Counted from the first letter of the stretch, positions 1 to 11,653 are shown. The stretch: DNA of 64,000 nucleotides from Poa pratensis (GCA_947311845.1 CAMZMU010000020.1:35811398-35875397); one strand, 5' to 3'. Notes: generated by a model not told the origin, from the letters alone. Translations and numbers: made by a program.

Positions 1-898
1 ACTCCCACAGATATCATTATAACTAAGGTCATGTCCACTTAACCTGCTAATCAATTTAGAGAATTGTATCTAATAAAATGATTTCAAGTTTAAAACTTCT
101 ACTGAGATTCCCTTCCAATGTACTTAATTCAGGGGACAGCTACCAACAGACTGCCTTGAAGGAAACCTCAAAGCTCTCAGCCTGGAAGCTCTCGATCAGG
201 TACTGTATTCTCGCTTAACTTATTTCATTTGAATTTTTGTTCAAGAGTTGTGCTGAAGTGGCATGTGTAGTCTCCTTGGATGTGTGTCAATATATTAATT
301 AGATGAAACATAGTGATATTAATTTGGTCAGTGAATATCATTTATTTTAACTTCTTCCACTCCAAAAATATAAATTGAAATGCATTTGAAGTCATGGTCC
401 GGCAAGTTTAGGCATTTATAGATTGCAGAATGTTGTTGATAAGGCGTCATTTCCTGGCAATGTACACAGAGAGCAAACGTGCTAATGTAGACGTTTTCTT
501 CAAAGCAGCTGGCTACTTGGATTGTGCACTTGGACAAGTACTCCCACAGATATCATTATAACTAAGGTCATGTCCACTTAACCTGTTAATCAATTTAGAG
601 AATTGTATCTAATAAAATGATTTCAAGTTTAAAACTTCTACTGAGATCCCTTCCAATGTACTTAATTCAGGGGACAGCTACCAACAGACTGCCTTGAAGG
701 AAACCTCAAAGCTCTCAGCCTGGAAGCTCTCGATCAGGTACTGTATTCTCGCTTAACTTATTTCATTTGAATTTTTGTTCAAGAGTTGTGCTGAAGTGGC
801 ATGAGTAGTCTCCTTGGATGTTTGTCAATATATTAATTAGATGAAACATAGTGATATTAATTTGGTCAGTGAATATCATTTATTTTAACTTCTTCCAC
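1..898. repeat. Imperfect direct duplication, about 360-bp unit
   Basis: The sequence of 1-360 recurs at 540-898 with a handful of substitutions and one missing base, while 361-539 is present once. Both copies contain a short open segment (around 134-198 and 672-737) ending in CAG|GT, which could be an exon with a splice donor. I do not recognise the peptide. Seen directly; the exon idea is inference. Confidence 0.85.
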
Positions 899-2377
899 AT
901 AGGTTCTGTACATAACCCTAGCAGTCTCTCTGTATATTTTTTTATTCTTGATACAATTGTTTTATATATGTATGGAATACTATAGATTAATTCTTGATAC
1001 TCATTTCCAGTTTCGTTTTTGATTACATTGGATCTGGAATTTTTTATGGAGTATTCATTTTGCATCTTCCGTTTTAGTGATAACTGAATCTGGCGTAGCT
1101 GTATCATTGCAGACCGTAAGCTGGGCCTGAGCAAAATCTAGCTTAAAATAACTTGTGGAAGTGTAGTGTGTTTGCCCATGTAACTATATCAAAGACATGG
1201 AGAAACAGCGTGTGATATTAGCTGTGTAGTCATATTCTTGGCTTGCACTTGAGCACCACTTCTTACATGGACCAAATTTTGTTTGCACTAACTATAGTTT
1301 TCAGGCATTTCAAAAGTCTAACCGATAAATCTCCAAAACCATTTGGCAGGAATATGAATTTGATATAGCCCCAATAATTAATGGAGTTGGATACTATCGT
1401 CGCTTCAGATAGACGGACTTCGTTTCTGATTTTTTACCACCAACTCCTGACGAGCTCGAAACAGTGCTCAATCATGACAGGTACCATTTCTCCAAAAATT
1501 CAGGTTTAGTGAGTTGTTACACGACAGCTGAACTGCCACTTAATTATGTGAAACTTCAGGGTCCTATCTTATGCTACTGATTCGGTGATGCTGTCAACAC
1601 CGACGAGTCCAGCTTCACGACGACTCTCCCTCGACGCGCCACTGCTGCTCTCCAACCCAACCCACTGTTCATCCGGTCCGCAAGTTTAACCACCATTGGG
1701 AAGGTTCCTCTCTCTCTCTCTCTGGATCCCCTTCTTCCTGCAGCAGATCGCAAGTTATGAAGGCCCTCTTCTCACCGTTTATTTTTTGCTTGATTTGCAG
1801 CATGATGTGTCACTTCTCATGAATCAATTTGTGTTGTTGCAGTGGATCGATCGACAACAAGTATAGCATCATCCCCCTCTATTGGTCCTCGGTTTATTTA
1901 ATTTCCCATGAGTGATGTCTAATTGGTGTGATGGTAGGTAAGCAAGTGTTACAGCGAGTTGTGTATATGAGATATGCAGCTCTTGGTGATGCTATTTCTT
2001 GCCTCTGAATTAAAAACTGCACAATGTTTTTTATATTTCTGGTTATATGGTTGACTAAAATCCTGAGAGGAACAGAGCTTGCATCTTCTCTTTATGCTTG
2101 GTGTTTTCTAATGCTTGGAAGATTATTCTCACATGAACATTTGATAGTCCTACAGTTGCTCATCTAACTTTCTGCTTAATTGTTTTGTAGCTCGGAGCTG
2201 ATACGAGATGATGTGAACGAGGGCACTGTCCAATACTCATTTTTCGTAGGATTCAAAAGTTTTATCACTCACACCCGTAAATTGTATTCGCTTTCCCTTG
2301 GCTACCAATTTCGTGATTTATCTGCTTATTTTATCCATCATTATGCTTCCAGTAGGTAGTTGATGGACTTTTAGTAG
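899..2377. other. Unassigned, possible gene remnant
   Basis: No confident gene. An exon-like stretch at about 1348-1480 starts after a CAG acceptor, ends before a GT donor and reads openly on the + strand except for one stop; I do not recognise the product. A short CT microsatellite lies at 1708-1723 in a C-rich stretch that resembles a plant 5' leader. The remainder is AT-rich sequence with no signal I can name. Confidence 0.3.
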
Positions 2378-2797
2378 AGTTCTACCCTCATGCCATGGGA
2401 TTGACATGCTTGCCTTTTTGGATGTACACATGGTTTGGGCAATGAAAGAATGCTTATGAGCTCACAAGTATATGGATTACACTGCCTATTTTTTGTTGAT
2501 TGTGTTCTAAAGAGCAGAAAATGTGACATGCCTTTAATATTTATTTTCTTCACTTCTACCATCTCATGCCTACAGATTTTATTTCATAGTTCTACCCTCA
2601 TGCCATGGGATTGACATGCTTGCCTTTTTGGATGTACACATGGTTTGGGCAATGAAAGAATGCTTATGAGCTCACAAGTATATGAATTACACTGCCTATT
2701 TTTTGTTGATTGTGTTCTAAAGAACAGAAAATATGACATGCCTTTAATATTTATTTTCTTCACTTCTACCATCTCATGCCTGCAGATTTTATTTCAT
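2378..2797. repeat. Tandem duplication, 210-bp unit x2
   Basis: The unit at 2378-2587 is followed immediately by a second copy at 2588-2797 with only a few substitutions, such as A/G near 2515 and 2725. The copies are adjacent and the same length, so this is a simple recent tandem duplication. Short ORFs on the - strand in each copy are a by-product of the repeat. Confidence 0.9.
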
Positions 2798-3027
2798 GTT
2801 TTTGATCCTTTTTGGTGCCTCATTTACTAAAGATCTAATAGTCCAGTACAAGTTTTATGGTGATTGGCATTCTTAAGAACAGTTCATCCACCTCGATCTA
2901 ACGGTGTTAAAATAAGCGGTACCAAACTGACGTACCTTTGGTACCGCGGTACCGAAAATTGTGTGGGACCGGTACCGAAAATTACCATTAACTGTAATTG
3001 TTTTTTAACTTATTTTGAAGGGTAAAT

Positions 3028-3500
3028 TTGTTGTTTGCTCATCCTAATCTCCTCCCACCGCGCGCGCTCTCTCTCTCTCCTACCACCGAATCCCGACCAG
3101 CCGCCGGCGCTCTCCGACCACTCCCTCGTCCACCTCCCCTCCAGCAGCACTCGGGCGCCGTCGCCGGCCTCCTCCACCTCCCCTCCAGCAGCAGGAGCCG
3201 TCCACGGGCACCTCCCCTCCAGCAGCAGGAGCTGGCCGCGGGCGCCGTCGCCGGCATTTTCCTCCCCCACCTCAGCAGCAGCATCTGGCTGCGGGCATGG
3301 CCGCGCTTGTCTGCATCCGCTTCAACAAGGAGAAGACCTGCGCTGGTTCACTCGCTCCGGACCTATCCCCCTCCCTCTCCGAAGCTGTCCTCTCGATCCA
3401 TCGAGCTCGTGTTATTCCAACTCAGCTCATGAGGCCAGAGAAGATGTTTTCCCGCTTCCCGGACGTCAAGCTCGAGTGGCCCAAATGATTTGGTCGAAGA
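3028..3500. other. GC-rich captured segment in the Mutator-like element
   Basis: This stretch is strongly C-rich with repeated serine/proline-type codons. It contrasts sharply with the AT-rich flanks, as the 5' end of a grass gene would. Overlapping ORFs exist in several frames on both strands, so none can be chosen. It is best read as a captured piece of a host gene's first exon or leader. Confidence 0.45.
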
Positions 3501-3515
3501 GGATGCTACAGCCCA

Positions 3516-3830
3516 ATGAGCAGATTACTGCTTCTGAAATATGTTGAGATTGAATCACGGGACAATGTGCAAGTGGATATCTCAACTGATGCTGGCCTTG
3601 GCACAGTGTACTCTGTGACTGTTCCCATGCGCCGTGTGAAGCCGGAGTATCAGGAATCGGATGAGCAATACAAAGTTGATGTCTCCTTTGATTTCTATGT
3701 ACCCAGCGAGAACCCTTTACTGGTGTGCTCTATTGTGTCTTTGCCTGCAGACTCCTCCGATAGTACGTTAGAATGTTTGCTAGTCCGATGTAAATATCTA
3801 GGCCTTTCTTTCATCCAGCGCTTCATGTAA
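3516..3830 (+). pseudogene. Open gene-like fragment of unknown family
   Basis: This 104-codon open segment directly follows the GC-rich captured block in the Mutator-like element. Its central part has balanced, protein-like composition (alternating hydrophobic and charged residues, for example VDISTDAGLGTVYSVTVPM) rather than the low-complexity look of chance ORFs. I do not recognise the family. Its position inside a transposon that lacks a transposase suggests an exon captured from a host gene. The listed start is only the first ATG and may not be used. Confidence 0.35.
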
Positions 3831-4152
3831 TTCGATTTTCGAATTTGTTTTGGTGGTGGCAGAGATGTGTTGCAGATTCTTGAGAGTTTTGTTAAGTTGT
3901 ACTGTTGAAATTTGGTGAAGTAACATTGTTCCTCCGCTTATTATTATGTATTTTGCTTCAATGAAGCATAATACCATTCTGACCTTACAATGCTCCGCCT
4001 GCCTATCTAGAAGGTAAACATGTCAAATTCGCATCAACTCGACCAGTTCAGTATTTTGGATCAGTGTAAACTCGTTGTAAACTCGCTTTGTACATGGATA
4101 CCCATCATTCTCAAAGAAACACATCATTGCATTGTCATATATCAAAATAATA

Positions 4153-4274
4153 CTCCCTCCAATCCATATTAATGGACTCAACATTGTCTAGATACGGATG
4201 CATCTAGTCTAAACACTTAACTAGATACATCCGTATCTAGATAAAGTTGAGCCCATAATATGAATCGGAGGTTG
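4153..4274. mobile_element. Stowaway (Tc1/Mariner) MITE
   Basis: The 122-bp element begins CTCCCTCC and ends with an inverted, slightly degraded counterpart (GGAGGTTG). It is flanked by TA at 4151-4152 and 4275-4276. The interior is a near-palindrome built around ATCTAGATACGGATG and its complement. These are the established marks of grass Stowaway MITEs. It sits inside the Mutator-like element and so inserted later. Confidence 0.9.
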
Positions 4275-4416
4275 TACATCATTTCATTCATATACATCAA
4301 AATAATACAAAGATCGCTACTAGGAGAAGGTTCCTGCAGAGAGCTGTAGGCTGTAACGAGCTTAATTTCTAACTACTGTAAGATAACATGACATCACACA
4401 AAATATTTACAGGGAA

Positions 4417-4640
4417 CTACAATTTCTCAAAAGAATGTCGGGCGGCCAATCTTGCGGGGAGAATACGAAGGGTAGGATCGTTGGCTGCAATCTTGGCAAT
4501 GCACTTGCCCGTCATGATGTCGCTCATGTTGATGCATCCAATTTTTTGGATCAATATGGTGTGCAAGGACTTTAAGAAGATGGAGAGCCCAAAATCGATG
4601 GCGTTCAGAAAGAGGTCGTCGTCCTTGATGGCGAGCAGAG
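4417..4640 (-). pseudogene. Calcium-dependent protein kinase fragment (DFG region)
   Basis: On the - strand, about 4571-4632 encodes LAIKDDDLFLNAIDFGLS followed by IFLK. This matches the kinase stretch of plant CDPKs, where a leucine-alanine-asparagine-lysine segment precedes the DFG metal-binding motif (typically KAIDFGLS). The catalytic loop upstream and the activation loop, APE motif and EF hands downstream are all absent. The following residues down to about 4417 stay open but are not kinase-like, so a second sequence is joined on. It lies within the Mutator-like element beside a GC-rich block with an internal ~35-bp duplication (gatggcgagcagagtg occurs twice). The CDPK call rests on one short motif; a related SnRK or CRK kinase is possible. 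Confidence 0.5.
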
Positions 4641-5158
4641 TGACAGGAAGCAGAGGTCGCCGTCCTGGATGGCGAGCAGAGTGGCACCAGCCACCGCGCA
4701 ACCACGCGATGCCGATTTCCAACCCAGTACCGCCAGCAGCCACCGCGCGAGCACGCCGCCGCCAAACACGCCGGTTCCACCCGCAGACCACGCCGCTCGC
4801 CGAGTCACCAGCCGCCGAAATCCCTAACAATTCATGGCCTGATGTGGCCCTCTCGTCACGTGCCTAGTTAGGGAGGGAGGTGGACGTGCTGCTGCCCCTC
4901 GCCGCGGACCTGGTGAGTGAAGGGAGGCACTACAGCGTCGGCGGCGGCTGCCCTAGTCGCGACCTGGTAGTGAAGGGAACCCTCAGCCGCTGCTGGATTA
5001 GAACGATTTAAAAAAAGGAACAGTGGACTTCATCAAGATTTAATCAACGGTTAAAATAAATCATGTCGTGATCAACGGTTAAGAAAAAATAGTAGTCCAC
5101 GGTACCGACGGTACCACCGGTACCGTCCCAATCACCGTAAAAGAGCTCATAGTCCAGA

Positions 5159-5770
5159 CATCTTATTTACATTGCTTCTTGACTTCTGTCTCATATAAAG
5201 TGATTACACTGTCCTCTATATTATCCTACCCAAGGATGATTGTATTTATTTAGAGGGAAAATAATCATGTATTAAAGCCATTCTATTTTATGGCCTTCCA
5301 TATTTTGTTATAAAACTCGAATGGAGTAAGCAATTTAAATATTAGAGAAATCTGTACTTCACAAATGGAATTGTCACTGGATACTGACCAAAATAACAAC
5401 CAACTTTATAGAAAACAAATGTTTCATTTATGATTGAAAGGTTTGAGAGATTTCCCCCCACAATTTTTCATGTCCTCAAGCTTGCACATTCTAGGTTAAT
5501 TTGAGGTTCTTAGCTCTCCTGTTTTGGAGCACAAAATAATAAGTACAAAACTTACGTATGACATTTTACCAGGTGCAGATTTAATATTTCTATTCTGCAG
5601 TTCTGTGTAATCGTCATAGCCTTACTGAAATCGAAACTTTCCACTTGGATTTGGTTCTTAGAAGCTCCTTTAAGTTATATTCTTTTGTTTGAGATATATT
5701 ATATTATTCATTTGCATGAAATTGCAATTTGGATGAACAACATCAGAATACCAAACAAAATACACCAAGG
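5159..5770. other. AT-rich, no gene seen
   Basis: No ORF, repeat or conserved motif was recognised. The right part is presumably interior to the Helitron whose 3' end is at 5802, but its 5' end could not be placed. Confidence 0.4.
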
Positions 5771-5802
5771 GTGCGGCGTGCCGCCGCGCCTAATTCAACT
5801 AG
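5771..5802 (+). mobile_element. Helitron 3' terminus (candidate)
   Basis: A GC hairpin, GCGGCG-TGC-CGCCGC (about 5773-5787), is followed about 11 bases later by CTAG and then T (5799-5803). Helitrons end in a short hairpin about 10-12 bp before CTRR and insert before T, so the structure fits. The element would lie to the left on the + strand. No matching 5' TC end was located. Confidence 0.55.
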
Positions 5803-5910
5803 TTCTTTGTAGAGAGAGTCAAAGTACCTTCTTAAGGACAGTATTAACGTCTTAAGAAACTTTACACTATCCTCTACAACAAATAGACACCAGAGAAGAA
5901 AGGGACACCC

Positions 5911-6019
5911 GTACGGACTACATACGAAGCAAAATGAGTGAATCTACACAATAAAATACGTCTATATATGAATCAAGAAAAAAGTAAAAATGATTATATT
6001 TAAAAATGGAGGGAGTAGA
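5911..6019. mobile_element. Truncated Stowaway MITE remnant
   Basis: The right end reads ATGGAGGGAGTA, the classic Stowaway terminus. The preceding bases contain the internal words CATACGAAGCAAAATGAGTG and CTACAC that I know from a common Triticeae Stowaway family. The CTCCCTCC left end is missing, so the element is broken. Confidence 0.6.
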
Positions 6020-7694
6020 TAACAAATAACAGTCCATTGGGAGTGTCCGGAGGCATAAATCATTAAACCTCACGTGACAGAATTTGACTGCAAGGTTTAT
6101 GCAGTGGATAGAAAGTAGATCATGATTGGCACAATTTACCCCTGGGGACAAGCAAAAGTACATCGGTTTGGACGTACCGTATGTTTCAGGATGCAGAAAC
6201 CATACTACTATTCGAAGATAATTAAATTGAGATGTGGCTCCTCACGAGTCAAAAGCTGTCAAGAGAAAGAAAAGGGCACACTGAGACGACGACGACGACG
6301 AACCAATCTCACAGAAGTGTAGTGTTAAAGTGGTTATACTATTTCAGATAAGTCAACTCATCATTCAGAACTCTTTCAGCTCTGCAACTATATGCTAATG
6401 CTTGATGAGAGATGCGACAACTAATGCAGTGCAACTTACATGAAGAAAATTTGGTGCCAAATTGCAAGGCAAGGAAGATGATTCTTTCAGCCAAGCGAAT
6501 ATACCGCAGTGAGAGCAGCAGGAGTTGTGGGCTACTACAAAGTACACGTGACATCAAGGTTGACGTTGAAGAACTGGTTATCATTTTCAAGATGCAATCA
6601 GTCTCCCATTCATAACCATTCAGGACTTTTCAGATCACATATCAGTTCCTTTGTTGGCCTTATTGTTCGGAAGATGACAAGAATATTCTTCACTAGGATA
6701 TCGCCAGCGGGCAGGCGACTGGACTTGATGGGCAAGTTGCTGCATGCTCTAGATAATGAGCACCGGATATTCCATCCAAAATGCCGAATTCTTATAGAGC
6801 ATTGAATGCAGAATCGAATCCGCAAAATGTCATTGCAGATTTCCATATGGAGAAAAGGTTTGATATGATAGCTCTAACTAAACAAATGTCGGACTCATCC
6901 TGTCGGATTTCGACTTCAAGAGATGGACTAACAAAGCCTCCTTGTTAAAACGTTAAATGAACTATCGTATGCAGCTATACTTGTCCGGTTTCATCAGATA
7001 GGCAGCACTTCTGTAATCTCACTGTCAGCTTCACCAAATAAAAAGGTAAAAAGAAGGTACACGGCCTATGTCACTAAACATCGACGTGAGCCGTAGCATA
7101 TCCCTGTTCTTATTCCGATATGCTGATCTTTCTGCCGCACCTAGACAAATGTAAGCATGGGCGGTAGGGCAATACAATATTAATATATGCAGAGTTACAT
7201 GTGTCTCCATCTTATCGTAATCTTGCTTTTGGGCAAAGCAGCAATTGACATCGGACGGATGCGGCGACGTAGAGTATTGAAACATGCTAATCTTGTTCCA
7301 CTAGCGTACATGGTGAACAATGCGTAACGGCCATTTGGGAAAAAGGAACTTATAGTGAGTGATTTTTTCAATTTTCTTACGGGAAACAGTTGAAAAATGT
7401 TGCACTGCAGCATTCTTATTTCATATGTGTAAAATGGGAATACACTGATAAAGATTACAAAGTTTTATTTTTAGCCCTTTGTCCAAGTATGGACATTTCA
7501 TATTCGGTCCCGGAAAAGGTGGATCAACCCCGTATTATCTCTCCGAGGCAACATAGGACGTCGTTGGGCAAAGCCTGTGTGGTTGATGACGGCGGTGGAG
7601 AGGTTTTTGGTGTTTCATTCTGCACAGCGCGAGAATAAGATGACAATGGGAAGCGAGGCTTAGCAGCGGCGATGAAGTAAGGCTTGAAACACAG
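6020..7694. other. Unassigned intergenic sequence
   Basis: Short ORFs on both strands, none with a recognisable domain. A short GAC trinucleotide repeat lies at about 6285-6301. At about 7205-7330 a + strand frame rich in arginine ends in a stop and could be a degraded exon, but I cannot name it. Confidence 0.3.
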
Positions 7695-7699
7695 TGCGA

Positions 7700-9036
7700 T
7701 GATACGTCTCAAACGTATCTATAATTTTTGGTCGTTCCATGCTTATTATATATCATTGCCACATGTTTTATAATATTTTTATATCATTTTGGCATATTTT
7801 CTGGAACTAACCTATTAACAAGATGCCCAGTGCCAGTTTCTGTTTATTATGTCTGTGCATTGCAGAAAAGGTCAAAAATCGAAAGTGCTCATAAAAATCT
7901 GAAAAAATTACAGAAATTCTATTTCGCCAGAAGACCCCGGGAGCCAGAAGGGGAGCTGCAGGGGAGGCCCACCGCTCCCAGGAAACCCCTGCACGCGGCC
8001 AAAGGTGGGTCGCGCCTGGGGCCCACCTCGTCGCCTCGTCCACCGCCTTACGTCGCCTCTTCGCCCATAAATACCGTCCTGACCTAAAACTCCCGCACGC
8101 CGAAGATTTCTCCAGAAAATCTCGCGAGCTCCGCCGCCACCAAAAACCCTAATTCGGGGGACAAAAGTCTCTGTTCCGGCACCCTGTCGGGATGGGGAAT
8201 TGCCCCCGGAGCCATCGTCATCGCCGTTGCTGCCTCCCATGATGCGCCGGGAGTAGTCCTTCATCGGGGCTGAGGGCTCGTGCTGTAGCTATGTGGTTAT
8301 CTCTCTCTCTCTCATGGTGTCATCTTTATGTGATCATGAGCATTGTTAGTATCGCTGAATTCATATGTAATGTTTATGCTACTCAATTGGTTTATCTAGT
8401 ATAATTTCCGGAGTCATTGTTGACAACACAAAGCCTTGGTGACAGTGTGGGTGGCGTATGTGACTCTTTAGATAATAGATTAGAGAGATATTTACCATGG
8501 ATTATTCTTTGTGGAATTGTAGTGTTTGTTTACTCCAACTTTGAGGTGTGCTTTAGTAGCCCTACGCATATTACTCTTGTTTTATAAAGAAGAAGAATAG
8601 TTCCGAATAGCACTTGCTTGCGTTCAGTTGTGCTAACGTGTTGAGAGAGACCACTAGTTAAAGTATGATCCCTAAGACTTGTTTCCAATCATCGAAACAC
8701 CGTTTTCAATCACTTTTGTTACATGTTTGCTTGCTGCCATTTTTATTACAGATTACAAATACCACGTGTTACCATCCATATCACTTGCATTTTACTATCT
8801 CTTCGCCGAACTAGTGCACCAATACATCTAACAAGAGTATTGGGTGTGTTGGGGACACAAGAGACTTCTTATATATTAATTGCAGGGTTGCTTGAGAGGG
8901 ATACCTTTGAACTCTACCTCACTGAGTTCGATAAACCTTGGGTTACTCACTTAAGGGAAATTTGCTGCTGTCCTACAAACCTCTGCACTTGGAGGCCCAA
9001 CACTGTCTACAAGAATAGAAGCGTGTGTAGACATCG
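7700..9036 (+). repeat. 5' LTR of the gag-only element
   Basis: About 1.34 kb, TG at the start, ending near ACATC at 9031-9036 just before the PBS. Positions 7882-9036 align with 10539-11648 of the 3' LTR. It includes a GC-rich stretch at about 7920-8290. Confidence 0.85.
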
Positions 9037-9046
9037 AGCTCTTTTC

Positions 9047-9063
9047 TGGCGCTGTTGCCGGGG
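9047..9063 (+). promoter_or_regulatory. Primer-binding site (candidate)
   Basis: TGGCGCTGTTGCCGGGG lies about ten bases after the 5' LTR end. It resembles the tRNA-primer site TGGCGCCGTTGCCGGGG found in related grass gypsy elements, with one substitution. Confidence 0.6.
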
Positions 9064-9235
9064 AGGTGAGCGCTTGAAGGTATCTTCTTTAGATCCTGCA
9101 GTTTTATCTTTTTGTTTCTTGTTTTTATTTCACTAGTTAGGCTTAATGGGAAAAAAATAGAGAGCTCTATGAAATTTATCTTGAGTTAGGACATGAAGTG
9201 TTTGAGGAGAAAATTAAAAAACCTATGAAAATTAT

Positions 9236-10123
9236 TTGCATGATGGTAGCAATGTTACTATTATGAATTCTTTGAACACCATTATTGCTAATGCTAAGGA
9301 ATACTTTAAGCTTGGGGAAGCCGGTTTGGGTGAAAATGATCTTGTTAATTCCCTGGTTTTGGAGGAATTTTTTTGCTTTGATCATACTACATCTCCCATA
9401 GATGATAATTGTAATGATGCATGTGATATTTCCAATCCACCTACTGAAGGTATTCCTTTTAAAATACCTATGGGAATTGTTGAAAGTGTTATGGATGATC
9501 GTTATGCAGGAGATGGATCAGTCCATCCAAGTGCTCACTTGTTGAAACTTACAGAACTTTGTGAGTTGTTTAAGGTTGCAGGTTTATCACAAGAAGAAGT
9601 CATGAAGAAATTATTTTCATTGTCACTAAAAGACAAAGCAAAGGAGTGGTATGAGCTACTGGATAATTCTTAGCATTCGGATTGGAAAGAACTTGAACCT
9701 CTCTTTTACTCTAAATTTTATCCTCTTCATGAAATGCATCTAGATAGGAATTACATTTATAATTTTTGGCCTCATGACAGAGAAAGTATCGCTCAAGTTT
9801 GGGGAAGACTGAAAACATTAATGCTCAAATGTCCCAACCATGAGCTTCCCAAAAACATAATTATTACTAATTTTTATGCAAGGCTTTCAGGTCATTACAA
9901 GGATTTTCTAGATGCTTCTTCTGATGGTTCTTTCACAAGTAAGAAGATTGAAGCTAAATGGGATCTTCTTGAAAGAATACAACACAACGCTGAATATTGG
10001 GAGGTTGATAAAGGTATAGAGTCGGGTATAAATTACGAGTATGATTGCATTAAGTCCTTTGTTGAAACAGATAGTTTTAATAAGCTTAGTGCTAAGTTAG
10101 GGCTTGATTCAAATTTGTGTTGA
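9236..10123 (+). pseudogene. gag: Retrotransposon gag (gypsy-type), interrupted
   Basis: Two in-frame blocks (9236-9673 and 9734-10123) encode a Retrotrans_gag-type capsid protein that would package element RNA. Diagnostic stretches are AKEWYELLDNS just before the break and IYNFWPHDRESIAQVWGRLK after it, the pattern seen in Triticeae gypsy gag proteins. A TAG at 9671-9673 interrupts the frame between W-Y-E-L-L and the expected W-K-E-L-E-P-L-F-Y-S-K-F segment, which is still readable directly after the stop. Beyond 10123 weak gag-like sequence continues to about 10470 with more stops. There is no zinc knuckle and no protease. The product cannot be made intact, so the copy is dead and could move only with help. 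Confidence 0.85.
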
Positions 10124-10538
10124 TTTGTGTAAAACTTTTTCTTCTCATATTAATGTTCCCAAAGAAAAGTGGGACAATTATCATGAACCTTTCAAAGATG
10201 TTTGCATAGGAAATGAAATTGTTACTAATGATTGCAATAGACATGCTTAAATTTCTGAAAATAATATTTCATATAAGCATGTTAATTTTTGTGGAGCCCT
10301 TAGACCTTGTGAAAAGACTCAAATTGAAGAAGAGAAATATTGTAAGCAACATAAGCATGAAAGAACTAGCATTTGGAATAAGGATTTAAATGATTTTGCT
10401 AAAAAAGTTTGTGACCTTTATCCTTTTATTAGTGAACTTTGCAATGAAGAGGGTCATTTTAATTTCCAATGCTGCGTTTTGATGATAGAATCATAAGCCT
10501 CTTTTGTGATGAAACGATCACTTCTAATCTTTATGATG

Positions 10539-11648
10539 AAGTGCTCAGAAAAATCCGAAAAAATTACAGAAATTCTATTTCGCCAGAAGACCACGGGAGC
10601 CAGAAGGGGAGATGCAGGGGAGGCCCACAGCTCCCAGGAGACCCTTGCGCCTGGGGCCCACCTCGCCGCCTCGTCCACCGCCTTACGTCGCCTCTTCGCC
10701 CATAAATTCCGTCCTGACCTAAAACTCCCGCACGCCGAAGGATTTCTCCAGAAAAGCTCCCGAGCTCCGCCGCCACCAAAAATCTTAATTCGAGGGGACA
10801 TAAGTCTCTGTTCCGGCACCCTGTCGGGACGGGGAATTGCCCCCGGAGCCATCTTCATCGCCGTTGCTGTCTCACATGATGCGCCGGGAGTAGTCCTTCA
10901 TCGGGGCTGAGGGCTCGTGCTGTAGCTATGTAGTTATCTCTCTCTCCCATGGTGTGATATTTATGTGATCATGAGCATTGTTAGTATCGCTGAATTCATA
11001 TGTAATGTTTATGCTACTTAATTGGTTTATCTAGTATAATTTCCGGAGTCATTGTTGACAACACAATGCCTTGTGACTCTTTGGATAATAGATTAGAGAG
11101 ATATTTACCATTGATTATTCTTTGTGAAATTGTGGTGTTTGTTTACTCCGACTTTGAGATGTGCTTTTGTAGCCCTACGCATAATACTCTTGTTTTATCA
11201 AGAAGAAGAATAGTTCCGAGTAGCACTTGCTTGCGTTCAGTTGTGCTAACGTGTTGAGAGAGAGCACTAGTTAAAATATGATCCCTAGGCCTTGTTTCCA
11301 ATCACCGGAACACCGTTTTCAGTCACTTTTGCTACATGTTTGCTTGCTGCCATTTTTATTACAGATTACAAATACCACTTGTTACCATCCATATCACTTG
11401 CATTTTACTATCTCTTCGCCTAACTAGTGCACCTATACATCTAACAAGAGTATTGGGTGTGTTGGGGACACAAGAGACTTCTTGTATCTTAATTGCAGGG
11501 TTGCTTGAGAGGGATACCTTTGACCTCTACCTCTCTGAGTTCGATAAACCTTGGGTTACTCACTTAAGGGAAATTTACTGATGCCCTACCAACCTCTGCA
11601 CTTGGAGGCCCAACACTTTCTACAAGAATAGAAGCGTGCGTAACATCA
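10539..11648 (+). repeat. 3' LTR, 5'-truncated
   Basis: Matches 7882-9036 of the 5' LTR. The first ~180 bp including the TG end are lost; the right end is intact at CATCA before the tgcga duplication. Small indels separate the copies, for instance a segment near 8440-8460 absent here. Confidence 0.85.
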
Positions 11649-11653
11649 TGCGA

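Larger units (their letters stand above)
2847..5148. mobile_element. Mutator-like (Pack-MULE-type) element with captured gene pieces
   Basis: A 9-bp direct repeat, atagtccag, flanks the element at 2838-2846 and 5149-5157. The ends are inverted repeats sharing the core GGTGATTGG about 20 bp in: TTTTATGGTGATTGG on the left, TTTTACGGTGATTGG on the right read inward. A 9-bp duplication is the mark of Mutator-superfamily insertion. Each subterminal region has a cluster of the palindrome GGTACC, four at about 2919-2976 and three at about 5100-5125. There is no transposase. The interior instead holds GC-rich gene-like segments (3040-3480 and 4440-4980), an open segment at 3516-3830 and a kinase fragment on the - strand. 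A Stowaway MITE is nested inside. The TIR match is short, so the Pack-MULE label is inference. Confidence 0.7.
7700..11648 (+). mobile_element. Old non-autonomous gypsy-type LTR retrotransposon (gag only)
   Basis: Flanked by the 5-bp duplication tgcga at 7695-7699 and 11649-11653. The 5' LTR begins TGATACGTCTC, a start I associate with common Triticeae gypsy elements. A PBS follows, then a gag region, then a second LTR that lacks its first ~180 bp. Protease, reverse transcriptase, RNase H and integrase are absent. The right LTR starts abruptly at about 10539 in the middle of former internal sequence, so one deletion removed pol plus the start of the 3' LTR. The LTRs differ by many substitutions and indels, so the insertion is old. 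Confidence 0.9.

Noticed and set aside
7205..7330. Arginine-rich + reading frame ending in a stop
   Set aside because: Too short, with no recognisable family or splice context to call an exon.
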